From positions 4,960,001 through 5,024,000 of the forward strand of contig OY762279.1 of NCBI GenBank assembly GCA_963665455.1: a DNA stretch of 64,000 bases. Reading direction: 5' to 3'. The notes beneath the pieces are model-generated. The model made no database searches. It saw only the letters and a list, made by a program, of their open reading frames with translations, and was not told the DNA's origin. Positions 17,077 to 24,445 of this stretch are shown in pieces (the first letter of the stretch is position 1; each line of letters starts with the position of its first letter). The stretch is from VXNE01 sp963665455. GTDB lineage: Bacteria > Pseudomonadota > Gammaproteobacteria > Pseudomonadales > Azotimanducaceae. A program made the position numbers and the translations under genes.

Positions 17077-18143
17077 CCATGGCGACCCTAGCCCGCATTT
17101 CTCACCAAGTCGCTTGTGCATGGATCGCAAGTCCTTGGTCCATTTGGGTTCATCGTCGATCTCAAGCTCGGTGGCCGGATGCAGAGCGCTGGCCGCGCCC
17201 TCGCCGGGCGCGGTGGGGTTGGGCCGGGGGCGGGTCAGCGTTGAGCGCCAGCGAAACGTTGGAACGGCTCCGGGGCGCTTTTCGCCCCGTGCGCGCACAT
17301 GCTCCCTCAAACTTAGGCCCCACTAGGCTTTCGGTCGGCGAGCGCGACGCAAGCGTCGTGCGCACGGGGCGAAAATCCTCGGCGATCATCACGGCCCGTG
17401 GTGAGAAATGCGGGCTAGCGCCCCGCAACCGTCGCCTACGGCTCCGCTCGCGGCCCAACCCCACCGGCCTACGCGCCCGCGCCGTCCTACGGCGCGGCCC
17501 CCTAGGGTGGCGTTTGGCCAAGTCGTCGATCGGGGCGGAAAGCGTTCGCCGCGCGCTCGGACGACTGCGCGAAATCGAACTCGAGGATCTAGAACCGCGC
17601 AACGCCGGCGGTTGGCCGGCGCCGGTTCGGGGTGTCGCCATGGCCTGCGTGTTCGTGCTCGTGTTGGGGGCGGCATGGGTGTTGGCGCTGGCCCCCAAGG
17701 CGGCGGCTCTGGGCGCCCGCGACGACGTGGAGCAACAACTCAAGGACGCCTTCCGACGCAAGTCCGTGGAAGCGGCACCGCTCGCCACGCTGCGGGCCGA
17801 CGGCGACGCGCTCCACACCGAGTTCGCGGCCGTGCTCGACACCCTGCCTACGGGCACCGAAGTGCCGGGGCTCCTGGAGGACATCGCTCGGGCCGCCCTC
17901 GTGAACGACCTGACCGTCCAACGCATCGACCTCGGAGCCGAAAGTCCGGCGGAGCTATACGTCGAACTGCCCATCGAGATTGTCTTGAGCGGGGACTACC
18001 ACCGGATCGGCGGGTTCACCAACGCGGTCGCGAATCTCGCGCGGCTCGTGACCCTGCACGACTTCGAGATCGCGCTGGCGGAGGACGCCGGCGAACTCCG
18101 CTTCGCCGTGGTGGCGAAGACCTACCGGCGGCGCGCGCCATGA
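17073..18143 (+). CDS. pilO: Type IV pilus assembly protein PilO, start displaced by a repeat element
   Basis: PilO pairs with PilN in the inner-membrane alignment complex. The conserved part begins near 17538 with an amphipathic lead (RLREIELEDLEPRN), a membrane helix (VFVLVLGAAWVLALAP) and a periplasmic coiled coil and domain. An ATG at 17073 overlaps the pilN stop as ATGA, as elsewhere in this operon. After five codons the frame enters an inverted-repeat element (17088-17418) and about 100 bases of flanking repeat, all open, giving 356 residues instead of about 207. An in-frame TTG at 17514 with AGGG 6 bases upstream would give a normal 209-residue PilO. Which start is used cannot be told from sequence. 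Confidence 0.8.
   Translation: MTMATLARISHQVACAWIASPWSIWVHRRSQARWPDAERWPRPRRARWGWAGGGSALSASETLERLRGAFRPVRAHAPSNLGPTRLSVGERDASVVRTGRKSSAIITARGEKCGLAPRNRRLRLRSRPNPTGLRARAVLRRGPLGWRLAKSSIGAESVRRALGRLREIELEDLEPRNAGGWPAPVRGVAMACVFVLVLGAAWVLALAPKAAALGARDDVEQQLKDAFRRKSVEAAPLATLRADGDALHTEFAAVLDTLPTGTEVPGLLEDIARAALVNDLTVQRIDLGAESPAELYVELPIEIVLSGDYHRIGGFTNAVANLARLVTLHDFEIALAEDAGELRFAVVAKTYRRRAP
17088..17418. mobile_element. MITE-like element with perfect 20-bp terminal inverted repeats
   Basis: A 20-base sequence at 17088-17107, starting CTAGCCCGCATTTCTCACCA, is repeated as its exact complement at 17399-17418. The 331-base span has no recognisable gene. It contains further inverted segments, such as TTTCGCCCCGTGCGC against GCGCACGGGGCGAAA. 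The size, perfect termini and lack of coding capacity fit a miniature inverted-repeat element or a large palindromic repeat. It lies exactly at the pilN/pilO junction, starting at codon 6 of the ATG frame. Confidence 0.7.
17413..17482 (+). repeat. Dispersed repeat, copy A (near pilO)
   Basis: The sequence from GGCTAGCGCCCCGCAACCG onward recurs at 21728 with only scattered substitutions over about 60 bases. Copy A overlaps the right end of the inverted-repeat element. Part of it (GGCCCAACCCCACCG) is also complementary to sequence inside the element near 17209. Confidence 0.8.
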
Positions 18144-18703
18144 GTTGCACCATCCGCCGCCGCAGTGCGTTCGCGTTCCGGATCGCCTCGTGCGTCGCGG
18201 TGCTGGCCGCGGGTTGTTCCGAGGCGCCCCTCCACGACCTCGAGGCATTCGTGGCCGAGGCCGTGCGGCCTCTCCCGAGCATGGTCGCTCCACCTCCACC
18301 GGTGCCCAAGGCGTTCGAGTACGAGCCCGGCACGATGCGCGACCCATTCGACCCCCCGGCCGGCCGGTGGGATGTGGGTCCCGAGCCTTCCGCCGTACCC
18401 GACCTCGCCCGGCGCCGGACGATGCTCGAGCAATTCTCGGTCACCGAGCTACGGATGATCGGCGTGCTCGCGCGCCCGGGACGCCGCGCGGCGCTGGTAC
18501 GCGACCCCCGTGGACGCGTGCACCGCGTCCAGGCGGGCGACTACCTCGGCCGGGACTTCGGGCGTATCGAGCAGGTCGCGGTTGACGGCCTGAGGATCGT
18601 GGAGTCCATCGCGGATGGCGGCACCGGCTGGGTCACGCGCACCCGCACGATCACGCTGTCCCGTACCGACGCGGGGACGCTCCCGGAGCCCGCCGATGCG
18701 TGA
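18140..18703 (+). CDS. pilP: Type IV pilus lipoprotein PilP
   Basis: PilP is a periplasmic lipoprotein linking PilN/PilO to the PilQ secretin. The 187-residue protein has a lipoprotein signal with lipobox VLAAGC (Cys about residue 26). A Pro-rich flexible linker follows, then a C-terminal HR-type beta domain containing LRMIGVLARPGRRAALVRDP and VHRVQAGDYLG. It starts in an ATGA overlap with pilO and overlaps pilQ by 8 bases. Confidence 0.93.
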   Translation: MSCTIRRRSAFAFRIASCVAVLAAGCSEAPLHDLEAFVAEAVRPLPSMVAPPPPVPKAFEYEPGTMRDPFDPPAGRWDVGPEPSAVPDLARRRTMLEQFSVTELRMIGVLARPGRRAALVRDPRGRVHRVQAGDYLGRDFGRIEQVAVDGLRIVESIADGGTGWVTRTRTITLSRTDAGTLPEPADA

Positions 18704-20129
18704 CCGGGCGCAATCGAAGCGGCCGGTGGTGGCCGGCATAGCGATAGCCGCGGTGTTGGTGCTCCTCGGCCGGCCCTGCCTCGCGGAGTCTCCGAGCGGC
18801 GCGGCGCCCCCAGCCCGCCCCGAGGAGCGGCTCACCCTCGACTTCCAGGACATCGAAACCCGCGCCGCGCTACAGCTCATCGCCGACTTCACCGACCGCA
18901 ACCTGGTGGCCAGCGACGCGGTTTCCGGCCGCGTCACCCTCCGCCTCAAGCAGGTGCCCCCGGACCAGGCCCTCGACCTGATCCTGCGCACCCAGGGCCT
19001 CGCCAAGCGGGAGATCGGCAATGTCCTGTTGGTCGCACCGGCGGCCGAGCTCGCGGCGCGGGAGCGGCTGGAGCTGGAAAACCGCCGACAGCTCTCCGAA
19101 CTCGCGCCCCTACGGACCGAGTTCATCCAGATCCGCCATGCGAACGCGGCGGAACTCTTCGAACTGCTCGGCGGCAGCGACCATCCGGCGGCGCTGTCGG
19201 AACGCGGTAGCGTCATCGTCGACGAGCGCACGAATGCGGTGATCCTGACCGACACCGCGGACCGCATCGGCCAGATCCGCGCGGTCATCGCGCAACTCGA
19301 CGTCCCGGTGCGGCAGGTCATCATCGAATCCCGAATCGTCAACGCGAACGCGAACTTCTCCCAGCAACTCGGGATACGGTGGGGCGGGGCCGTACTGCGC
19401 GCCGCGGGGGCGGCCACGCTCAAGCTCGGCGGCAGCCTGGAGACGCTGACGGAGCTACAGAACGTGGCGGCGGACGACGGCGGGGCCATCTCGTCCCCGG
19501 ACCAACTGGTCGCGGACCTTGGGGTCTCGGACTCCGGCACGACCCGCCTCGGTGTCGGCATCACCGACGGAACGGACTACCTCCTCGATGTCGAGATATC
19601 GGCGCTGGAGAACGAGGGGCACGCCGAAGTCATCGCGCGCCCGACGCTCATTACCGCGGACAAGCAACCCGCGTCCATCCAATCCGGCGTAGAGATCCCC
19701 TACCAGGAGGCAAGCAGCTCCGGAGCGACCTCGACCTCGTTCAAGGAAGCGGTGCTGTCGCTCGCCGTCACGCCGCGCATCACGCCCGACGAGCGCATCC
19801 TCATGGACCTGGCCGTCAACCAGGATTCCGTGGGGCAGGTCTACAACGGCGTGCCGAGCATCGACACCACCTCCGTCGTCACCCGGGTCCTGGTCCACAA
19901 CGGCCAGACGGTGGTCCTCGGCGGCATGTTCCGCACCAACCGCAACGTCGAGGCGACGAAGACCCCGCTCCTAGGCGACATGCCGTTCGTCGGCCGCCTG
20001 TTCCGGCGCACGCTCACCCGGGACGACAAGCAGGAGCTACTGATCTTCATCACCCCGCGGATCGTCGGCTCGAAGGCGGCCGCGATGGTCTATGATGCCA
20101 ACGCTGTTGGAGGCCAGCCCGCGCCATGA
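18696..20129 (+). CDS. pilQ: Type IV pilus secretin PilQ, short form
   Basis: PilQ forms the outer-membrane pore for the pilus. The 477-residue protein has a signal peptide (ending near GRPCLA) and a short secretin N0/STN-like domain (LTLDFQDIETRAALQLIADF). An N1 domain ending in QLDVPVRQVIIESRIV follows, then the secretin beta-barrel region with IPYQEASSSGATSTSFKEA and VLGGMFRTNRN. The peptidoglycan-binding AMIN domains found in PilQ proteins of about 700 residues are absent. The stop overlaps aroK as ATGA. Confidence 0.93.
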   Translation: MRDRAQSKRPVVAGIAIAAVLVLLGRPCLAESPSGAAPPARPEERLTLDFQDIETRAALQLIADFTDRNLVASDAVSGRVTLRLKQVPPDQALDLILRTQGLAKREIGNVLLVAPAAELAARERLELENRRQLSELAPLRTEFIQIRHANAAELFELLGGSDHPAALSERGSVIVDERTNAVILTDTADRIGQIRAVIAQLDVPVRQVIIESRIVNANANFSQQLGIRWGGAVLRAAGAATLKLGGSLETLTELQNVAADDGGAISSPDQLVADLGVSDSGTTRLGVGITDGTDYLLDVEISALENEGHAEVIARPTLITADKQPASIQSGVEIPYQEASSSGATSTSFKEAVLSLAVTPRITPDERILMDLAVNQDSVGQVYNGVPSIDTTSVVTRVLVHNGQTVVLGGMFRTNRNVEATKTPLLGDMPFVGRLFRRTLTRDDKQELLIFITPRIVGSKAAAMVYDANAVGGQPAP

Positions 20130-20662
20130 CGCAAAGCGTGTTTCTCATCGGGATGATGGCGTCCGGGAAAACCACGATTGGCCGCCACCTCGCCGCCGTG
20201 CTCGAGCTGCCTTTCGTCGACGCGGACCGGGTGATCGAGCAACGCGCCGGCGCCGACATCGCCTGGATCTTCGACCTCGAGGGCGAGGACGGCTTTCGCG
20301 AGCGCGAGCAGGCCGTGCTCGACGAACTCACCCTCCGGGAGGGCATCGTGCTCGCAACCGGTGGCGGCGCGGTGCTCCGCGAGGTCAACCGGTCCCGGCT
20401 GCGCGAGCGGGGCGTGGTCGTGTATCTGGACGCGCCCCTGGAGCGCCTGGTTGCCCGTACCCGCAGCGACCGGAAACGCCCCCTGCTCGGCGATGGCGAC
20501 GCCGAGCAGACCCTCGCGCGGCTGCTGGCCGAACGGGGCGGGCTATACGCGGACACCGCGCACGTCACCGCACCCGTCGACGACGGATCGCCGCGATCGC
20601 TTGCCGAGCGCATCGCCGCACAACTCAAGGTTTCGGAACGATGGGCAAGCACCAGCCCCTAA
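20126..20662 (+). CDS. aroK: Shikimate kinase
   Basis: AroK phosphorylates shikimate with ATP in chorismate synthesis. The 178-residue protein has the P-loop LIGMMASGKTTIGRHLA, the shikimate-contacting Asp in VDADRVIEQRAG, the ATGGGAVLRE loop and the lid arginine region RSDRKRPLL. The family's usual GxxGxGKS/T is here MMASGKTT. It is coupled to pilQ upstream and overlaps aroB by 22 bases, the standard pil-aroKB arrangement. Confidence 0.96.
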   Translation: MTQSVFLIGMMASGKTTIGRHLAAVLELPFVDADRVIEQRAGADIAWIFDLEGEDGFREREQAVLDELTLREGIVLATGGGAVLREVNRSRLRERGVVVYLDAPLERLVARTRSDRKRPLLGDGDAEQTLARLLAERGGLYADTAHVTAPVDDGSPRSLAERIAAQLKVSERWASTSP

Positions 20663-21732
20663 CGGTGACCGTCGATCTGGGCGACCGGTCCTATCCCATC
20701 GAGATAGGCCGCGGTCTGCTCGGGTCGCCCGGCCTGTTCGACCCGTTCCTGGCCGGCGCCCAGGCCATGGTGGTCACCAACGGCGTCGTGGGCGGGCACT
20801 ACCTAGACCGAACGCTCGCCAGCCTGGGCGGGCGCGTGCGGGCGGAGACCCTGACCCTCCCCGACGGGGAGGGGTTCAAGACCCTCGCGACGTTCTCCGA
20901 GATCATCGACGGGTTGATCGCCGGACGGCACGGCCGCGGCACGACGATCATCGCCCTCGGCGGGGGCGTGGTGGGGGACGTGGCCGGTTTCGCCGCCGCC
21001 GCCTACCAGCGCGGCGTCGCCTACATCCAGGTGCCGACCACCCTACTCGCCCTCGTGGACTCCTCGGTCGGCGGAAAGACCGCCGTCAATCACCCCGGCG
21101 GCAAGAACCTGATCGGCGCCTTCCACCAACCGCGCTGCGTCATCGCGGACCTCGACACCCTCGACACGCTACCCGAGCGCGAGCTGCGGGCGGGGCTCGC
21201 CGAGGTCATCAAGTACGGCGTCATCTCCGATGCGGAGTTCTTCGCCTGGATCGAAACGCACCTAGCGGCGCTGCTTGGCCGGGACACGAAGGCACTGCGC
21301 CACGCGGTCGCGCGCTCCTGCGAAATCAAGGCGGAGGTTGTCCGCGCCGACGAGCGCGAATCGGGGATGCGGATGATCCTGAACTACGGCCATACGTTCG
21401 GACACGCCCTCGAAGCCGTGACCGGCTACGGAACGCTGCTCCACGGCGAGGCCGTGGCCATCGGGATGGTGCTCGCCGCGGACCTCGCGGCACGCCGCGG
21501 GACGCTACCGCCGAACGCCGCGGCCCGAATCCGCGACGTCATCGTACGCGCCGGCCTTCCGGCAACACCTCCGCCCGCCGACCCCCAAGCAATCCTCGAC
21601 GCGATGGGCATGGACAAGAAAGCCACGGACGGGCGGATTCGCCTGATCCTGCCGGAGCGGATCGGAGCGGTTCAAATCACCGACCAAGTGCCAACGACAG
21701 TGATCGCGGACGTGCTCAAAGCCCCCGGCTAG
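20641..21732 (+). CDS. aroB: 3-dehydroquinate synthase
   Basis: AroB converts DAHP to 3-dehydroquinate using NAD and zinc. The 363-residue protein has the NAD-binding loop ALGGGVVGDVAGFAAA, the lysine block DSSVGGKTAVNHPGGKNLIG, and zinc ligands in the GLAEVIKYG region, NYGHTFGHALE and LLHGEAVAIGM. The gene starts inside aroK. Its TAG stop lies within the first bases of dispersed repeat copy B, so the repeat may have supplied the present C-terminus and stop. Confidence 0.96.
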   Translation: MGKHQPLTVTVDLGDRSYPIEIGRGLLGSPGLFDPFLAGAQAMVVTNGVVGGHYLDRTLASLGGRVRAETLTLPDGEGFKTLATFSEIIDGLIAGRHGRGTTIIALGGGVVGDVAGFAAAAYQRGVAYIQVPTTLLALVDSSVGGKTAVNHPGGKNLIGAFHQPRCVIADLDTLDTLPERELRAGLAEVIKYGVISDAEFFAWIETHLAALLGRDTKALRHAVARSCEIKAEVVRADERESGMRMILNYGHTFGHALEAVTGYGTLLHGEAVAIGMVLAADLAARRGTLPPNAAARIRDVIVRAGLPATPPPADPQAILDAMGMDKKATDGRIRLILPERIGAVQITDQVPTTVIADVLKAPG

Positions 21733-21797
21733 CGCCCCGCAACCGTCGCCTACGGCTCCGCTCGCGGTCCAACCCGACCGGCCTGCGGGCGCGCCGC
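21728..21797 (+). repeat. Dispersed repeat, copy B (at the aroB stop)
   Basis: About 60 bases beginning GGCTAGCGCCCCGCAACCG match copy A near pilO in the same orientation, with a handful of substitutions. Here the terminal-inverted-repeat part of the pilO element is absent. The CTAG at its left end contains the aroB stop codon. Confidence 0.8.
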
Positions 21798-22554
21798 GTG
21801 CCGACCTTCGCCAAAGGACCTGCGAGACCGTTATCGCCATCCCCGCCGGCAACTGGAAGCCCGCCGGCAGGAACGAGGAGAACTGGCGCTCGACGATGCG
21901 CGACAACGCGTTCCCTGGTTCGCCGACGTGCCCGTCGACGCCGTCACCGGCAAGGATGTTCATGGCGGTGCTGCTGCCGATGCAGGTGCCCCGGTTATCG
22001 CCACGCTCGCCAAAGGCGATCAACGGTGCGTCGCAACTGAGCAAACGTCGAGGCCGTCGAGGTACCGCATTGCGCATCCCATTCCGGGAAACTCCGCGCC
22101 CGCACTGCGACCGACTCCAATTCGGCTTTCACCGGCGTCAGGATCGCCCGGCAATCCGCCGTTGTCGCAGACGACTCCGGACAAGAAGCCGACGCCTTCG
22201 CCATGTTCAACTGCACCCGAAGGCTACGATCAAGACGCTCAACAAGCGAACAATCGACGGCGTAGAGGGTTCCCCACGGCGCGAGAACCGCGCTCCAGAC
22301 GATGGCGCGGGTCAGTCGTCCAAACAATGTGCAACCCCAAATTCGGCGATGTGGCCTTCGCACGCGACACGACAGAGAGTATCCGGTTCGGGTGGGTCGC
22401 GCTTGATGATCGAATTTCGAATCGATGGGCAAAGGACATCGCCGCGCAGAACTCCTTGAAGACTCAACTCTCGACGCGACTTGACCAGCGCGTCCGGCGT
22501 CATCTTCCGTCCTTCCCGGTAACGGGTAGCCGCAGCACTTGGCAACTATTCCCG
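21798..22554. other. Gene-poor stretch, probable decayed sequence
   Basis: No frame across this stretch gives a protein I recognise. One minus-strand frame (22312-22503, 63 codons, starting MTPDALVKSRRELSLQ) has a plausible ribosome site (GGAAGGA) but mixed third-position composition and no known motif. Another minus frame (21995-22558) shows no domain. The patchwork, next to repeats and the viperin island, looks like remnants of inserted genes. Confidence 0.4.
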
Positions 22555-22860
22555 TCACCCTAGCACTTCGCGTTCGAAAGGGCAGGACATGCTCGCGTCA
22601 CAATCGCCGCATTCGTAGATTTGGCCCGCCTTGACTCGGGGCAGCCTCAGCACCTCGCGGGTGTGCCGCCGACCGTCATCGAAGTGGCCGAGGCGCACGA
22701 TCTGGACGGCGACAACGCAGCCGGCGACGAAACCGCTGGGTATTGCCGTCGTCCGCGCGGCCGCCGCGCAGCGGGTTGACTCGGTGCCGGCGACGGCCTT
22801 TCCGGCGACCGCCTCTGACCGCGGCGCCCCGTCGCCTGCGCCGTTACGACTACAGCGCCG
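22555..22860 (-). pseudogene. Open Cys-containing stretch just after the viperin stop
   Basis: On the minus strand the frame directly after the viperin stop codon stays open, in the same frame, for about 100 codons to a TGA at 22555. The last 60 or so codons have the GC-rich third positions of real genes here. They encode a segment with IVRLGHFDDGRRHTREVLRL and a cysteine cluster CGDCDASMSC. The only plausible starts are internal (a GTG in QIVRLG gives about 47 residues). I do not recognise the family. It could be a small partner gene, or the tail of an older gene cut by insertion. Confidence 0.35.
22804..22843 (+). repeat. Imperfect direct repeat, left copy flanking the viperin unit
   Basis: Forty bases starting GGCGACCGCCTCTGACCGC match 24401-24445 in the same orientation. 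There are about three substitutions and one 5-base gap. The two copies bracket the viperin and regulator genes. Confidence 0.6.
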
Positions 22861-23763
22861 TCACCGTTCGCCGTTCCAGTCGTACTCCCCCCCTCTCGCA
22901 CGGAATTTCTCATCCGAGAAACGAACCTGTCGAAACGCCCCTGCAAAACCTACTTCGAGAATGGGATCGCCCTTTTCCAAGGCCCTTTCACGCCCCCTGA
23001 CAGCATGCCAGAAGAAGCGACCATCAGGCCCGATCATCACGTAGGAGTTCGTCATCGCATCGTTGTCCTCGGGCACGACATCCACGCCGGCCTCGCGCAA
23101 CGGCAGGTGACGTTCGACGAAAGACCGGAACTCACCGTCCGTGACCGAGCAATCTGGCGCAATCGCATCGTTTTCTCCCACTACCGGCAGCATCTGGAGA
23201 ATCTTCCAGCGCTCTGGGGCCAGTTGCCGCATGAAGCCGCACATGTCCTCTTGAGCGTTGAACCGGCTGACCACGGTGTTGCACTTAAGCCTGATTTCTA
23301 GGCGTCTTGCCTGATCTCCGAGTTCCAGCATCTTCCGTGCGTACGGTTCCCCCTGCCTGGTACGACCCACGATCAAGTTCGTCCCGTCGTCGGCCGAGTC
23401 CACAGAGAGCGCCACCCAGTCGATCCAACGCCCCCATTCCTCCATCAACGGGCGCAGCCTTTTGCCGTTCGTCACCAGCGACACCGCGCAACGACCCTCG
23501 CTTCGTGTCTTGATCCGCCTGCAAAGCGCCCCCAGGTTGCGGACCAGAGTGGGCTCCCCTCCGGCGAAGTTGATCTTTCCGACGCCCGCGTCAACCAGTA
23601 CGTCGACCAGCGCTTCCTGCTCGCCGCCAGAGAGCCGGTCACGCTTGCCCAGGTCCGGGAACGTGGCAAAGCAGTAGGTGCATTTGGCGTTGCATGCTTC
23701 GATTAGGTGGTAGTTCACCGAAAGGCCGCGGTCGCATTCGTTCGACACGCATTCGTTCGACAT
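22861..23763 (-). CDS. Prokaryotic viperin-family radical SAM protein
   Basis: Viperins use a [4Fe-4S] cluster and S-adenosylmethionine to convert a nucleoside triphosphate to its 3'-deoxy-3',4'-didehydro form, which terminates viral RNA chains; prokaryotic members protect against phage. The 300-residue protein has the radical SAM motif CNAKCTYCF (Cys 24, 28, 31) in YHLIEACNAKCTYCFATF and the SAM-binding NFAGGEPTL. It also has the viperin-specific C-terminal pattern MIGPDGRFF, then GDPILEVGFAGAF and FRARGGEYDW, which closely parallels animal viperin. The ATG at 23763 has GAGG 8 bases upstream; a longer frame has no similarity. It is divergent from an XRE regulator. Substrate nucleotide unknown. 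Confidence 0.88.
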   Translation of the reverse strand: MSNECVSNECDRGLSVNYHLIEACNAKCTYCFATFPDLGKRDRLSGGEQEALVDVLVDAGVGKINFAGGEPTLVRNLGALCRRIKTRSEGRCAVSLVTNGKRLRPLMEEWGRWIDWVALSVDSADDGTNLIVGRTRQGEPYARKMLELGDQARRLEIRLKCNTVVSRFNAQEDMCGFMRQLAPERWKILQMLPVVGENDAIAPDCSVTDGEFRSFVERHLPLREAGVDVVPEDNDAMTNSYVMIGPDGRFFWHAVRGRERALEKGDPILEVGFAGAFRQVRFSDEKFRARGGEYDWNGER

Positions 23764-23788
23764 GTTGCATTCCTCAGTTGCTCGGATG

Positions 23789-23813
23789 ATGATGCGGGCA
23801 GATACCGCATCAT
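23789..23813. promoter_or_regulatory. Palindrome 1 in the viperin/XRE promoter region
   Basis: ATGATGCGG (23789-23797) and its exact complement CCGCATCAT (23805-23813) are separated by 7 bases. It lies 26 bases before the viperin start codon, so it is either an operator or a hairpin in the viperin 5' leader. Confidence 0.55.
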
Positions 23814-23826
23814 TTTCGCGTCCAGA

Positions 23827-23850
23827 ACATGTATACAACGTATTACATGT
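23827..23850. promoter_or_regulatory. Palindrome 2, probable XRE operator over the viperin promoter
   Basis: ACATGTA (23827-23833) and its complement TACATGT (23844-23850) have centres 17 bases apart, spacing suited to a dimeric HTH regulator. On the minus strand a -35-like ATGACA (complement of 23854-23859) and a -10-like TATACA (complement of 23830-23835) overlap it. Binding by the adjacent XRE protein would then repress viperin; this is inference. Confidence 0.5.
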
Positions 23851-23887
23851 GCTTGTCATGCACATTTCGTCGTCCCCGCTACCGTCG

Positions 23888-24304
23888 ATGAAGAACGAGA
23901 CCACCTACCAGGCGGTGCTTGGGCGGTTGATTGCCCGCAAGCGACAAGAGAGACGAATGGACCAGTCGGAATTGGCGCGGTGCGTAGGAGTGAACCGCTC
24001 CACCTGGTCGCGCATCGAGGCTGGTTCTTCGGCTCTGAGCATGGACCAACTGGCCAAGGCGGCCGGTGCTCTCGGCGTGTCCTTAGGCGACCTGATGTTG
24101 GAGGTCGACGACATCGTGCGGGAACTGCGCAACCACGATGTCGAGGTGCATCAGAGTCGGGATCAGGCCAAGTCGGCTTCGGTCAAGACGGGCGGCGCCA
24201 CCGCGGTCGCGTTTCTCAGCGGGGCCGTGTTGGGTGGCATCATCGCCGCCATGCTCGCCGACCGGTCGGCCGGCAGCAAGCGTGGCAAGGAAGGCCCTTC
24301 GTGA
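23888..24304 (+). CDS. XRE-family HTH regulator with C-terminal membrane helix
   Basis: The 138-residue protein (from the ATG at 23888; an ATG at 23858 would add 10 residues) has a canonical XRE helix-turn-helix. It runs from LGRLIARKRQERRMDQSELA through VNRSTWSRIEAGSSALSM and GVSLGDLM. A charged, probably helical linker (about residues 80-105) follows, then one strongly hydrophobic Gly/Ala segment (AVAFLSGAVLGGIIAAML) and a short basic tail. This layout suggests a membrane-attached regulator. Divergent orientation from the viperin gene and the shared palindromes suggest that it controls viperin and itself. Confidence 0.85.
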   Translation: MKNETTYQAVLGRLIARKRQERRMDQSELARCVGVNRSTWSRIEAGSSALSMDQLAKAAGALGVSLGDLMLEVDDIVRELRNHDVEVHQSRDQAKSASVKTGGATAVAFLSGAVLGGIIAAMLADRSAGSKRGKEGPS

Positions 24305-24400
24305 GTCGTACCGGTCAGTCACTCACCGCGTTCGCCGGCCGCTCCACCAGACTCCGGCAAGGACTGAACACGCGGATCGCGTGGCTTTCGGAGAGCTCAC

Positions 24401-24445
24401 GGCCACCGCCTCTGGCCGCAGCGCGCCGCCCCGTCGCCTGCGCCG
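24401..24445 (+). repeat. Imperfect direct repeat, right copy flanking the viperin unit
   Basis: This sequence starts GGCCACCGCCTCTGGCCGC and is the partner of 22804-22843, with a 5-base insertion. It lies about 100 bases after the regulator stop codon. Confidence 0.6.

Noticed and set aside
17105..17525. Octamer CCAAGTCG at 17105 and 17518 as a target-site duplication of the pilO insertion
   Set aside because: The left copy lies partly inside the terminal inverted repeat, so it cannot be a flanking duplication; probably chance.
16527..18143. A single 538-codon protein covering pilN and pilO
   Set aside because: The first part is out of frame with pilN and shows no similarity; only the pilO portion is real.
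21995..22558. Minus-strand frame of 187 codons as a gene
   Set aside because: No recognisable domain, mixed third-position composition and no convincing ribosome site; listed only as unresolved sequence.
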